This document shows positions 45,085-54,475 of a stretch of DNA of 64,000 bases, in pieces. The translations under genes and the position numbers were made by a program. Source of the DNA: Pengzhenrongella sicca (GTDB lineage: Bacteria > Actinomycetota > Actinomycetes > Actinomycetales > Cellulomonadaceae); NCBI RefSeq assembly GCF_017569225.1, contig NZ_CP071868.1:3906001-3970000 (forward strand), given 5' to 3'. The notes beneath the pieces were generated by a model. The model saw nothing but the letters and a program-made list of their open reading frames with translations. It was not told where the DNA came from and made no database searches. The stretch's first letter is position 1, and every line of letters starts with the position of its first letter.

Positions 45085-46263
45085 TCAGCGGGCGCCCGCG
45101 CGCTTCTTGTTGTAGACGTCGAAGGCGACGGCGAGCAGCAGGACGAGGCCCTTGACGACCTGCTGGACGGACTGGTCGATACCGAGGATCTGCATGCCGT
45201 TGCTCATGGTCGCCATGATCAGGCCACCGACCATCGCGCCGACTACGGTGCCGACGCCGCCGGTGACGGCCGCGCCACCGATGAAGCAGGCCGCGATCGC
45301 GTCGAGCTCGAACATGTTCCCGGCCGCCGGCTGCGCGCCGTTGGAGCGCGAGGAGTACACGATGCCCGCGATCGAGGACAAGAAGCCGATGTTCACAAAG
45401 ATGAAGAAGTTGACCCACTTGACCTTGACGCCCGACAGCTGCGCGGCGCTGAGATTCCCGCCGATCGCGTACACGTGGCGACCGAAGACGGACCGCTTCG
45501 TGACGACGCCGTACACGCTGATGAGCACGGCGAGGATGATCAGCACGATCGGCAGCCCACGGCTGCTGGCGAGTTGGTAGGCGAAAGCCATCACGACGGC
45601 GGCGATAGCGACGATCTTGGTGATGAACAGCGGGAGCGCCTCGACGTCCTGCTGGTACGCGATGCGCGCCTGCCTGCTGCGGAAAGCGCTGACGGCGTAC
45701 CCGGCGACGGCGACCCCGAACACGACGAGCGTGAAGTTGTCCACCCCGAATCCGCCGAACCATCCGTTGACGAAGCCGCTCGCGACCTTCTGGTACTCGG
45801 CCGGGAACGGCGACAGCGAGATGTTGCCGAGCACGAGGAGCGTTAGCCCGCGGAACAGGAGCATGCCCGCCAGGGTGACGATGAACGCGGGGATCCCGAC
45901 GAACGCGACCCAGAAGCCCTGCCAGCAGCCGACGAAGAGCCCGACGACGACGGCGGCGATCATGCCCGTCCACCACGGGTTGCCCTGGGTGATAACGACC
46001 GTGGCGGACACCGCGCCCGTCAGGGCCACCACCGAACCGACCGAGAGGTCGATGTGACCGGCGATGATCACGATCACCATCCCGATCGCCAGGATGAGGA
46101 TGTAGGAATACTGCAGGACGATGTTCGAGATGTTGCCGGGGCTCAGCAGCACCCCGTCGGTGAGGATCGCGAAGAGGGCAATGATCGCCACGAATGCGAT
46201 GTAGATCCCGCTCTGCCTCAGGTTGCGGGTGAAAAGATCCCGCAGGCTCGCTATTCCAGTCAT
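45085..46263 (-). CDS. mmsB: Multiple-monosaccharide ABC transporter permease (MmsB/GguB-like)
   Basis: This 392-residue permease has about ten hydrophobic helices. Its BPD_transp_2 signatures are LAIGMVIVIIAGHIDLSVGSV and AACFIGGAAVTGGVGTVVGAM. It follows the ATPase gene by five bases. The set binding protein-ATPase-single permease matches ChvE-GguA-GguB/MmsAB, which imports L-arabinose, xylose, galactose and related sugars. Confidence 0.9.
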   Translation of the reverse strand: MTGIASLRDLFTRNLRQSGIYIAFVAIIALFAILTDGVLLSPGNISNIVLQYSYILILAIGMVIVIIAGHIDLSVGSVVALTGAVSATVVITQGNPWWTGMIAAVVVGLFVGCWQGFWVAFVGIPAFIVTLAGMLLFRGLTLLVLGNISLSPFPAEYQKVASGFVNGWFGGFGVDNFTLVVFGVAVAGYAVSAFRSRQARIAYQQDVEALPLFITKIVAIAAVVMAFAYQLASSRGLPIVLIILAVLISVYGVVTKRSVFGRHVYAIGGNLSAAQLSGVKVKWVNFFIFVNIGFLSSIAGIVYSSRSNGAQPAAGNMFELDAIAACFIGGAAVTGGVGTVVGAMVGGLIMATMSNGMQILGIDQSVQQVVKGLVLLLAVAFDVYNKKRAGAR

Positions 46264-46268
46264 TGCGC

Positions 46269-47801
46269 CTAGTCCTTTACCTTGGTCATGAGTTCCATCA
46301 ACCGCTCCTGCGTCGCATCCGCGACGTCGACCACCCCGGTGATGCGACCGAACGCGAGGGTGTAGATCCGGTCGCAGATGCCCAACAGCTCGGGCAGCTC
46401 CGACGAGATCACGATGACGGACTTACCGGCCGCCACGAGGCGGTTGATGATCGTGTAGATCTCGTACTTCGCACCGACGTCGATGCCACGCGTCGGCTCG
46501 TCCAGGATCAGCACGTCGGCGTCGGTGTAGATCCACTTGGACAGCACGACCTTCTGCTGGTTGCCACCCGAGAGCTTCCCCACCACCGAGGACACCGTCG
46601 GCGCCTTGATGTTGAGGCTGAGCCGGTACTCCTCGGCGACCTTGAGCTCCTCGTTGCCGTTGACCCAGCCGCGCCGCGACAGCTTCCCGAGCGATGCCGC
46701 GGAGACGTTCCGCTTGATGTCCTCGATGAGGTTCAGCCCGTACCGCTTGCGGTCCTCCGTGGCGTAGGCGAGGCCATGATCGATCGCCTCGCTCACCGTC
46801 CGGACCTTGATCTCCTTGCCGCGCTTGTAGATTCGGCCGCTGATGTCCCGCCCGTAGCTGCGCCCGAACACGCTCATCGCGAGCTCGGTCCGTCCTGCCC
46901 CCATGAGCCCGGCGATCCCGATGACCTCGCCCGCATTGACGGCAAAGCTCGCGCCCTTGACGACCATCCGGTCGGCCTGCGTCGGGTGGTGCACGCTCCA
47001 GTCCTCGACGCGGAACACCTCCTCGCCGATCTCCGGCGTGCGGTCGGGGAACCGGTTCTCCAGGTCCCGCCCGACCATGCCCTTGATGATCCGGTTCTGC
47101 GTGACCGCATCGGCTTTCATGTTGAGCGTCTCGATGGTCTTGCCGTCACGGATGATCGTGGTCGAGTCCGCGATCGCCTCGATCTCGTTCAGCTTGTGCG
47201 AGATCATGATCGAGGTGATGCCCTGACCCTGCAGGTGCCGCAGCAGGTCGAGCAGGTGCGCCGAGTCGGTGTCGTTGAGCGCCGCGGTCGGCTCGTCGAG
47301 GATGAGCAGCTTGACACGCTTCGACAGCGCCTTCGCGATCTCGATGAGCTGCTGCTTGCCCACCCCGAGCTGGCTCACGATCGTGGTGGGGTTCTCGGCC
47401 AGACCGACCCGCGCGAGCAGCTTGGCTGCCTCCGCGTTCGTCGCGTTCCAGTCGATCAGCCCGCTCTTGGACCGCTGCTCGTTGCCGAGGAAGATGTTCT
47501 CGGCAACGGACAGGAACGGTACGAGCGCGAGCTCCTGGTGGATGATGACGATGCCGAGGTGTTCGCTGTCGTTGATCGAGTGGAACTTGGCGACCTCGCC
47601 CTCGAACACGATCTCGCCGTCGTAGGTGCCGTGCGGGTACACCCCGGAGAGCACCTTCATCAGCGTCGACTTGCCCGCTCCGTTCTCCCCGCAGATGGCG
47701 TGAATCTCTCCCCGGGCGACGTCTAGCGAGACGTCCTGCAGCGCCTTGACGCCGGGAAACGTCTTTGTGATGGAGCGCATCTCCAAGATGTTGTTGCTCA
47801 T
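46269..47801 (-). CDS. mmsA: Multiple-monosaccharide ABC transporter ATPase (MmsA/GguA-like)
   Basis: This 510-residue tandem ATPase energises the MmsB permease. The first domain has Walker [26 protein letters not shown] and Walker [12 protein letters not shown]. The second has the reduced loop [18 protein letters not shown] and [14 protein letters not shown]. The segment [14 protein letters not shown] is typical of the MmsA/GguA branch, separating it from RbsA. Codon use is slightly less GC-biased than in flanking genes. Confidence 0.92.
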   Translation of the reverse strand: MSNNILEMRSITKTFPGVKALQDVSLDVARGEIHAICGENGAGKSTLMKVLSGVYPHGTYDGEIVFEGEVAKFHSINDSEHLGIVIIHQELALVPFLSVAENIFLGNEQRSKSGLIDWNATNAEAAKLLARVGLAENPTTIVSQLGVGKQQLIEIAKALSKRVKLLILDEPTAALNDTDSAHLLDLLRHLQGQGITSIMISHKLNEIEAIADSTTIIRDGKTIETLNMKADAVTQNRIIKGMVGRDLENRFPDRTPEIGEEVFRVEDWSVHHPTQADRMVVKGASFAVNAGEVIGIAGLMGAGRTELAMSVFGRSYGRDISGRIYKRGKEIKVRTVSEAIDHGLAYATEDRKRYGLNLIEDIKRNVSAASLGKLSRRGWVNGNEELKVAEEYRLSLNIKAPTVSSVVGKLSGGNQQKVVLSKWIYTDADVLILDEPTRGIDVGAKYEIYTIINRLVAAGKSVIVISSELPELLGICDRIYTLAFGRITGVVDVADATQERLMELMTKVKD

Positions 47802-47851
47802 GCGGCCAACCCTCCTCGTCGTACTGGGCCACGAATGCTCTGGCGCCGGGA

Positions 47852-47883
47852 CGACCCGGCGGGAGTGACCTCCCGCCGGGTCG
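47852..47883 (-). terminator. Intercistronic hairpin after the ChvE-like gene
   Basis: cgacccggcgggag and ctcccgccgggtcg form a perfect 14-bp stem with loop tgac between the binding-protein and ATPase genes. Confidence 0.7.
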
Positions 47884-47938
47884 AACGGCTACGTGCCTGT
47901 TACTGCGTCGTGCGTACTGCCATGTGGTTGCTACCTGG

Positions 47939-49093
47939 TCAGGAAGCCTGGCCGCTCGCAACCTCTTCGGCGGTCCAGTACCCGGAGTCGACCAGCAACG
48001 ACGTGATGTTGTCGGCGTAGACGATGTCCGAGTCGAGCAGGAACGACGGGACGACCTTGACCCCGTTGTCGTAGCTCTCGGTGTCGTTCGCCTCGGCCTC
48101 TTCGCCCGCGAGGAACGACTCTGCCGCGACGATGGCCTGCTCGGCGAGCTTGCGCGTGTCCTTGAAGATCGTCGAGAACTGCACGCCATCGGCGATCAGC
48201 TTGACCGACGCGATCTCGGCGTCCTGGCCAGTGACGATCGGCATCGCGTCGGGCGCGTACCCACCGGTGCCCTGGAGCGACGTGATGATCCCGCGCGAGA
48301 TGCCGTCATACGGCGAGAGCACACCAGCGAGCACCGAGCCGTCGTTGTACGAGGACGTCAGCAGGGTGTCCATGCGGGTCTGCGCGGTCTCCTGCAGCCA
48401 GCGCAGCGTCGCGACCTGCTCGATCTCGACCTGACCGGACTTGACGACGATCGTGCCCTCGTCGAGGTAGGGCTGGAGCGTGTCCATCGCGCCCTGGAAG
48501 AAGAAGTGCGCGTTGTTGTCGTCGAGCGAACCGGCGAACAGCTCGACGTTGACCGGGGCGGTCGGTGCCGCGGCGCCCGGCGTCGTGCCGTCCGCCTCGA
48601 GGAAGCCGAGCCCGACGAGCAGCGACGTCGCCTGCTGGACACCGACGTTGTAGTTGTCGAACGTCACGTAGAAGTCGACGTTCTCGCTGTCGCGGATGAG
48701 CCGGTCGTACGCGATGACGGGGATGTTCGCGTCAGCGGCGGCCTGGAGCTGGCTGCTCAGGGCCGTGCCGTCGATCGACGCGATGATCAGGAGATCGACA
48801 CCCTTGGTGATCATGGAGTCGATCTGCTGGGACTGCGTCGGGACGTCGTCGCCCGCGAACTGCACGTCGACCTCGTAGCCGGCGTCCGTGAGGCCCTTCT
48901 CGACGGCTGCGCCATCGGCGATCCACCGCTCGGACGTCTGGGTCGGCATGGCAACACCGATGAGGCCACCCTCGGCCGCAGCGCCGTCCGAAGCGTCGTC
49001 GCTCGTGTCACCCGCGCCGCCGCCGCCGCAGGCAGCCAGGGCGAAGGTGAGGGTCATGCCAGCTGCGAGTGCAGCAAACTTCTTCGTGCGCAT
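47939..49093 (-). CDS. chvE: Multiple-monosaccharide-binding lipoprotein (ChvE-like)
   Basis: This 384-residue lipoprotein has the lipobox LALAAC followed by a Gly/Asp-rich linker. The mature domain starts IGVAMPTQTSERWIADG and includes QQIDSMITKGVDLLIIASIDG, IPVIAYDRLI and VTGQDAEIASVKLI. These are hallmarks of the ChvE/XylF-like aldose-binding group. AAGGAGGAA precedes the ATG. It is the first gene of the chvE-mmsA-mmsB operon, and a DeoR-type regulator gene lies just upstream. Confidence 0.9.
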   Translation of the reverse strand: MRTKKFAALAAGMTLTFALAACGGGGAGDTSDDASDGAAAEGGLIGVAMPTQTSERWIADGAAVEKGLTDAGYEVDVQFAGDDVPTQSQQIDSMITKGVDLLIIASIDGTALSSQLQAAADANIPVIAYDRLIRDSENVDFYVTFDNYNVGVQQATSLLVGLGFLEADGTTPGAAAPTAPVNVELFAGSLDDNNAHFFFQGAMDTLQPYLDEGTIVVKSGQVEIEQVATLRWLQETAQTRMDTLLTSSYNDGSVLAGVLSPYDGISRGIITSLQGTGGYAPDAMPIVTGQDAEIASVKLIADGVQFSTIFKDTRKLAEQAIVAAESFLAGEEAEANDTESYDNGVKVVPSFLLDSDIVYADNITSLLVDSGYWTAEEVASGQAS

Positions 49094-49157
49094 TCTTCCT
49101 CCTTGAGATGCGTCTTCCTGTCCGATCCGGTCGGTAGACCAGCCCGGGATACCCTGC

Positions 49158-49175
49158 CCGGCCGCGCTCGGCCGG
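49158..49175 (-). terminator. Hairpin between deoR-type gene and chvE
   Basis: ccggccg and cggccgg enclose cgct. It is nested in a wider inverted repeat (cttcctgtccg at 49114-49124, cggacaggaag at 49173-49183). It probably ends the regulator transcript. Confidence 0.5.
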
Positions 49176-49200
49176 ACAGGAAGTGTGTGGTTGTGCCGTG

Positions 49201-50004
49201 CTACTCCACCTGGATGACGTCCGCGCCGGCGCGCCGCAGCTCGGCCACCGCACCCGCCATCGCGGAGCTCCCGGTGATCACGGTCTGCACGTCGGCGAGG
49301 TCCGCCACGCGGATCAGGTGGGCCTGGCCGATCTTCGTGCCGGCGGCGACCACGACGGTGCGGACCGCCGACGCGATCATCCGGCGCTTGACCTCGGCCT
49401 CCGGCAGGTTGATGTTCGTCACCCCGTGCGCGACGTCGATGCCGTTGCAGCCGATGAACGCCAGGTCGACGTGCATCCGCTCGAGCAGCTGCGAGGCCAT
49501 CGGATCGACGAGCGAGTGCTGCAGGCGGCGCAGCGTCCCACCGGTGACGAGGACGGTCACCCCCGGCATAGCCGGCTCGAGCTCGAGGGCGATGTTGAGC
49601 CCGTTCGTGATGACCGACACCTGCTGCAGGTCCGTGCGGGCGGCGAGCGCCCGCGCGATCGCCGTCGTCGTGGTGCCGACGTCGATGATCACGCTCATCC
49701 CCGGCGAGACCAGGGCCGCGGCCCGCTCGCCGATCCGCTGCTTCTCGACCGCCGAGGCCGTCATCGACTCCTCGAACGACGGCTCGGCGCGGACGACCTG
49801 CGTGCGGGCCATCGCGCCGCCCCGAACCCGGCGCACGGACTGCGAGTGATCGAGGGCGTCGAGGTCGCCGCGAACCGTGACGTCCGAGATGCCGAACTCC
49901 TCGGACAGGTCCGCGACCCGCATGAACTCGCGCTCCGTAATCATCTGCAGCATCCGCTCGCGGCGGACCGTTGCGGGGAGCGACACCGCCTCTTCGTTGA
50001 GCAC
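49201..50004 (-). CDS. DeoR/GlpR-family transcriptional regulator
   Basis: This ~267-residue sugar regulator has an N-terminal DeoR HTH (RRERMLQMITEREFMRVADL, then EEFGISDVTVRGDLDALD) and a DeoRC sensor domain with VIIDVGTTTTAIARAL, VITNGLNIALEL and FIGCNGIDVAHGVTN. DeoR proteins respond to phosphorylated sugars. The start is unclear: GTG 50004 or GTG 49986 are likely; an open frame runs to 50184. It probably controls the chvE-mmsAB operon directly downstream. Confidence 0.85.
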   Translation of the reverse strand: MLNEEAVSLPATVRRERMLQMITEREFMRVADLSEEFGISDVTVRGDLDALDHSQSVRRVRGGAMARTQVVRAEPSFEESMTASAVEKQRIGERAAALVSPGMSVIIDVGTTTTAIARALAARTDLQQVSVITNGLNIALELEPAMPGVTVLVTGGTLRRLQHSLVDPMASQLLERMHVDLAFIGCNGIDVAHGVTNINLPEAEVKRRMIASAVRTVVVAAGTKIGQAHLIRVADLADVQTVITGSSAMAGAVAELRRAGADVIQVE

Positions 50005-50145
50005 CCCCCTACTTTCGACACCTTTCGTTTGCACGTCAAGCCACGATCCGTCACTTTTGATTGCGAAAGCATAACGACTACCTGCGAACCCGTAGGACCC
50101 AGGCCAAAAGGTACTCTGACCTGCGGCGACGCCACGTCGACGAAC

Positions 50146-50172
50146 TACCCGGCGGACAAATCCCGCCGGGTA
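50146..50172 (-). terminator. Terminator of the araD-araA transcript
   Basis: tacccggcgg and ccgccgggta form a 10-bp stem with a seven-base loop, about 55 bases beyond the araA stop. Confidence 0.65.
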
Positions 50173-50227
50173 CTTCGTAAGCATTCGGGTGACTGCGTGA
50201 CCTGTGGCGGCGCCAACCGGGCCCGGG

Positions 50228-51736
50228 TCAGAAGCCCTGCGCGAGCCGGTAGTACGCCTGGTTCCACCGGATCTCCCGGGCGAACTCGCGCGACGTCGTC
50301 GCCGCGTCGATCACCAGGAGCTCGTTGCGCGAGATGTCGGCGAAGTCAGCGAAGACGTCGACCCCGACCTGGGTGCTGAGCACCGTGTGGTGCGCGGCAC
50401 CAGCAGTCAACCAGGCCTCGGCTGACGTGGCCAGGTCCGGTGCGGGCTTCCACACGGCGCGCGCGACCGGCAGCTTCGGCAGGGCCTCCAGCGGCGGCAC
50501 GACCTCCACGACGTTCGCAACGAGCCGGAACCGTTCGCGCATGTCCGACATCGCGACGACGACGCCCGGGCCGGCGTCCGTGTCGAAGACCAGGCGGACC
50601 GGGTCCTCCCGGCCGCCGATGCCGAGCGGGTGGACCTCGAGGCTCGGGCGCGACGTCGTGAGCGACGGGCAGACCTCGAGCATGTGGGCGCCCAGGATCA
50701 GCTCCTCGCCGGGGACGAGGTTGTAGGTGTAGTCCTCCATCAGCGACGCACCGCCGGGCAGGCCGGCGCCCATGACCTTGGCCGCGCGCACGAGGATCGC
50801 GGTCTTCCAGTCCCCCTCCGCGCCGAAGCCGAAGCCGTCGGCCATCAGTCGCTGCACGGCAAGGCCCGGCAGCTGGCGCAGCCCGCCGAGGTCCTCGAAG
50901 TTCGTGGTGAACGCGGTCGCGCCGAGCCCGGTGAGGAACGTGCGCAGGCCGAGCTCGATCCGCGCGCCGTAGCGCAGCGAGTCGTGCCGGTCGCCGCCAG
51001 CGCGCAGCTCGGGCGCGACGTCGTAGAGATCCTCGTACTCGTCTGTGAGCGCGCTGACGTCGGCGTCGCTCGCGGCATCGACGGCCTCGACGAGGTCGTT
51101 CACGCCCCAGGTGTTGACGGAGACGCCGAACCGCAGCTCGGCCTCGGTCTTGTCGCCCTCGGTGACCGCGACGTTGCGCATGTTGTCGCCGAACCGGGCG
51201 AGCGTGAGCTCGTGCGTCGCGGACCAGCCGGCGGCGGCGCGAACCCACGTGCCGATCTTCGCGGCGACGGCCGGGTTGGACACGTGCCCGACGACCGTCT
51301 TGCGCGCGACGCCGAGGCGGGTCTGGATGTACCCGAACTCGCGGTCGCCGTGCGCCGCCTGGTTGAGGTTCATGAAGTCCATGTCGATGCTGGACCACGG
51401 CAGCTCGACGTTCGCCTGGGTGTGCAGGTGCAGCAGCGGCGTGCGCAGCGTGTCGAGCCCGGCGATCCACATCTTGGCGGGCGAGAACGTGTGCATCCAC
51501 GCGATCACGCCGATGCAGGCGTCGTCGGCGTTGGCCGCCAGGGCCATCCGGCGGATCGCGTCCGAGCTCTTCAGCACGGGCTTCCAGACGATCTTGACCG
51601 GGACCTGGCCGGCGTCGTCGAGTGCGCGCGCGATCGCCTGGGACTGCTCCGCGACCTGGCGCAGCGTGTCCTCGCCGTAGAGGTCCTGGCTGCCGGTGAG
51701 GAACCAGACCTCGCGGCCCGAGTATGCCTTGCTCAT
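50228..51736 (-). CDS. araA: L-arabinose isomerase
   Basis: This 502-residue Mn-dependent enzyme converts L-arabinose to L-ribulose. Family landmarks are [16 protein letters not shown] at the N-terminus, [64 protein letters not shown] and [12 protein letters not shown]. The length agrees with E. coli AraA. The ATG overlaps the araD stop (ATGA). Its product passes to AraB, encoded divergently, and then to AraD. Confidence 0.97.
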   Translation of the reverse strand: MSKAYSGREVWFLTGSQDLYGEDTLRQVAEQSQAIARALDDAGQVPVKIVWKPVLKSSDAIRRMALAANADDACIGVIAWMHTFSPAKMWIAGLDTLRTPLLHLHTQANVELPWSSIDMDFMNLNQAAHGDREFGYIQTRLGVARKTVVGHVSNPAVAAKIGTWVRAAAGWSATHELTLARFGDNMRNVAVTEGDKTEAELRFGVSVNTWGVNDLVEAVDAASDADVSALTDEYEDLYDVAPELRAGGDRHDSLRYGARIELGLRTFLTGLGATAFTTNFEDLGGLRQLPGLAVQRLMADGFGFGAEGDWKTAILVRAAKVMGAGLPGGASLMEDYTYNLVPGEELILGAHMLEVCPSLTTSRPSLEVHPLGIGGREDPVRLVFDTDAGPGVVVAMSDMRERFRLVANVVEVVPPLEALPKLPVARAVWKPAPDLATSAEAWLTAGAAHHTVLSTQVGVDVFADFADISRNELLVIDAATTSREFAREIRWNQAYYRLAQGF

Positions 51737-52485
51737 GAGACTCCTTCGCGGCCGGTGACCTGGCCGTAGACGTTCTGGTAGCGGTGGTAGAGCGAGTCGA
51801 TGTCGGCCTGCGGGATCGGGACGGGCTCGCCGAGCTGGCGTGAGATGTGCACCGTCCGGGCGACCTCCTCGACCATCACGGCCGCCTTCACGGCGGCGCG
51901 GGCGTCGGCCCCGACGGTGAACGGCCCGTGGTTGCGCATCAGGACGGCGGGCGAGCGGCTGGTGCCGAGCGTCTCGACGATGCCGCGGCCGATCGAGTCG
52001 TCCCCGATCAGCGCGAACGGGCCGATCGGGATCGGGCCGCCGAACTCGTCGGCCATCATCGTCAGCACGCACGGCACCTCCTCGCCGCGCGCGGCCCAGG
52101 CCGTCGCGTAGGTCGAGTGCGTGTGGACGACGCCGCCGACGTGCGGCAGGTGCCGGTACACGTAGGCGTGCGCCGCCGTGTCCGACGACGGGCCGCGCGA
52201 GCCGTCGACGAGCGTGCCGTCGAGGTCGCAGACCACCATCGACTCGGGGGTCAGGTCGTCGTAGGACACCCCCGACGGCTTGATCACGAACAGGTCCGCG
52301 CCGGGCACCCGCTGCGAGACGTTGCCCGCGGTCCACACGACGAGCTCGTACCGCGGGAGCTCGGCGTGCAGTACCGCGACGGTCGCGCGCGTCGCCGCGA
52401 CGTCCGCCTGGACCTGCGCGGAGAAGCCGGCCAGCCCGATCGGCGCCGACAGGGAGCCGATGCCGGCCGGCTGAGCCGCCGTCAC
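51733..52485 (-). CDS. araD: L-ribulose-5-phosphate 4-epimerase
   Basis: This 250-residue class II aldolase-fold epimerase delivers D-xylulose 5-phosphate to the pentose phosphate pathway. Key segments are [36 protein letters not shown], the zinc ligands in [16 protein letters not shown], and [12 protein letters not shown]. The GTG at 52485 is chosen because GGAGG lies seven bases upstream and it gives a near-standard length. A longer frame would add 59 residues of non-conserved sequence running into the operator region. Confidence 0.94.
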   Translation of the reverse strand: MTAAQPAGIGSLSAPIGLAGFSAQVQADVAATRATVAVLHAELPRYELVVWTAGNVSQRVPGADLFVIKPSGVSYDDLTPESMVVCDLDGTLVDGSRGPSSDTAAHAYVYRHLPHVGGVVHTHSTYATAWAARGEEVPCVLTMMADEFGGPIPIGPFALIGDDSIGRGIVETLGTSRSPAVLMRNHGPFTVGADARAAVKAAVMVEEVARTVHISRQLGEPVPIPQADIDSLYHRYQNVYGQVTGREGVS

Positions 52486-52831
52486 GAGCTCGCCTCCGAG
52501 CCGTGCCGCGTCGACCGCGGTGCGGCGGTGCGACGCACGGCCCGCGGCGGGACGAGAACAGTTCCAGGGTTCGAGGCCGACGACTGCGCCATCATGATTG
52601 CTCCCGGTGAGGTGCCGCGACAGCGGCCGTGGCACGCCGGCGGGCGCCGTCGGCCACCCCAAGTGTTAGCGCTCACAACGGGTATGTCAAACTTCTCGTG
52701 CACGGTCGCGAATGACCCTGCAGCGCCACGATGAACACCGAGCACAGCACCGAGAAGAGCGACGTCGCCGTCGGCTGCGGCGAGGTCTGCACGCACGCCC
52801 CGCTAGGGGGCCGAATCCGCAGGAGAGCACA
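52486..52831. promoter_or_regulatory. Divergent araD/araB regulatory region
   Basis: There is no gene in these 346 bases. The region holds a LacI-type operator near its middle. In-frame extensions of araD and araB into it lack conservation and ribosome sites. Confidence 0.6.
52664..52678. promoter_or_regulatory. LacI-type operator between araD and araB
   Basis: tgttagcgctcacaa is a near-palindrome (GTTAGC/GCTCAC around a central CG). It shares its core with the site before the YtfQ-type importer. The probable ligand is the LacI protein encoded at 54476-55504. Confidence 0.7.
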
Positions 52832-54466
52832 ATGTCAGTAGTCCCGACTGCCGCCGATCCCCAGCGGGTCACCCTCGCGCGTGCCGCCATCGCCGAGGGT
52901 CGAACGGCCCTGGGCATCGAGCTCGGGTCCACCCGGATCAAGGCAAGCCTTGTCGACCTCGACGGTGCGCCGTTGGCCAGCGGCAGCCACGACTGGGAGA
53001 ACAAGTTCGTCGATCGGATGTGGACCTACTCGCTCGACGATGTCTGGACCGGTCTGCAGGAGTGCTTCGCCTCGCTGCGCGCCGACACCGAGCGCCGGTA
53101 CGGGGTGAGCCCGACCACGTTCGGCGCTCTGGGCGTGTCGGCGATGATGCACGGCTACCTGGCCCTCGACGGCGACGGCGAGCTGCTCGTCCCGTTCCGG
53201 ACGTGGCGGAACACCACGACGGAGCGGGCCGCGGCCGAGCTGTCGGAGCTGTTCGGGCACAACATCCCGCTGCGCTGGTCGATCGCCCACCTCTACCAGG
53301 CGGTCCTCGACGACGAGCCGCACCTCGACGCGCTGCGGTCCTTGACCACGCTCGCCGGATACGTCCACGGGCGGCTGACCGGGCGCCACGTGCTCGGGGT
53401 CGGCGACGCGTCCGGCATGTTCCCGATCGACTCGGCGACCCGCGGCTACGACCGGTCCATGCTGACCCAGTTCAACGAGCTGGTGGCTGAGCGTCGCCCG
53501 GACCTGCACCTGGCGGACCTGCTTCCTGAGGTGCTGGTCGCTGGGCAGCAGGCCGGACAGCTGACACCGGAGGGCGCCGCGCTGCTCGACCCGTCCGGGA
53601 CGCTGCGGGCAGGAGTTCCGCTCTGCCCACCCGAGGGCGATGCGGGCACCGGCATGGTCGCGACGAACGCCGTCACGCCACGGACCGGCAACGTCAGCGT
53701 CGGCACGTCCATCTTCGCGATGGTCGTGCTCGAGCGACCGCTCGCCCGGGTGCACCACGAGCTCGATCTGGTCACGACGCCGGCCGGCGACCTCGTCGCG
53801 ATGGTGCACTGCAACAACGGCGCGAGCGAGCTGGGCGCGTGGGCCGAGATCTTCGGGCAGTTCGCCGTCGCGCTCGGGCACGGGGGGGAGCCGGACGCCG
53901 TCTTCGGCGCCCTCCTGCGCGAGGCCTTGGCCGGAGAGGCCGACGGGGGCGGCCTGCTCGCCTACAACTACCTGTCGGGCGAGCCGATCACGGGTCTCCC
54001 GGAGGGTCGCCCGCTCGTCGTGCGCACCCCGGACAGCCGGTTCACGCTCGCCAACTTCATGCGCACGCAGGTCTACGGCGCGTTCGCGACCCTGAGCCTG
54101 GGCATGCGCGTCCTCGAGGCCGAGGGCGTCGAGCTGGACACGCTGTTCGCCCACGGCGGCATGTTCCGCACCGCTGGTGTGGCCCAGCCGCTCTTGGCTG
54201 CCGCCGTGCGGGCACCAGTCGCCGTCGCGACCTCCGCGAGCGAGGGCGGCCCCTGGGGCATGGCACTGCTCGCGGCCTACCTCGGCGCCGCCGCTGACCT
54301 CGACCTCGGCACCTACCTGCGCACCCGCGTGTTCGCGGGCTCGGACGTCACTGTCGTCGAGCCGGACGCCGCAGACCTCGCGGGCTTCGCGACCTACCTC
54401 GACCGTTACGTCGCTGGCCTCGAGATCGAACGGGCAGCCGTCGCGGCGACCGCCCACGGGGCCTGA
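52832..54466 (+). CDS. araB: Ribulokinase (FGGY family)
   Basis: This 544-residue kinase phosphorylates L-ribulose. The FGGY N-terminal domain opens with ALGIELGSTRIKASLVDLDG, followed by LGVSAMMHGYLALD and DASGMFPID. The C-terminal domain has NVSVGTSIFAMVVLE and FAHGGMFRTAGVAQPLLAAA (ATP-binding). It differs from enterobacterial AraB in sequence and resembles the FGGY kinases that replace it in actinobacteria. AGGAGAG precedes the ATG. It is transcribed divergently from araD-araA. Confidence 0.93.
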   Translation: MSVVPTAADPQRVTLARAAIAEGRTALGIELGSTRIKASLVDLDGAPLASGSHDWENKFVDRMWTYSLDDVWTGLQECFASLRADTERRYGVSPTTFGALGVSAMMHGYLALDGDGELLVPFRTWRNTTTERAAAELSELFGHNIPLRWSIAHLYQAVLDDEPHLDALRSLTTLAGYVHGRLTGRHVLGVGDASGMFPIDSATRGYDRSMLTQFNELVAERRPDLHLADLLPEVLVAGQQAGQLTPEGAALLDPSGTLRAGVPLCPPEGDAGTGMVATNAVTPRTGNVSVGTSIFAMVVLERPLARVHHELDLVTTPAGDLVAMVHCNNGASELGAWAEIFGQFAVALGHGGEPDAVFGALLREALAGEADGGGLLAYNYLSGEPITGLPEGRPLVVRTPDSRFTLANFMRTQVYGAFATLSLGMRVLEAEGVELDTLFAHGGMFRTAGVAQPLLAAAVRAPVAVATSASEGGPWGMALLAAYLGAAADLDLGTYLRTRVFAGSDVTVVEPDAADLAGFATYLDRYVAGLEIERAAVAATAHGA

Positions 54467-54475
54467 GCCCGAGGG

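Noticed and set aside
52835-54457. 540-codon minus-strand frame opposite araB
   Set aside because: It mirrors araB exactly and lacks any recognisable motif; araB has a ribosome site and full FGGY motifs.
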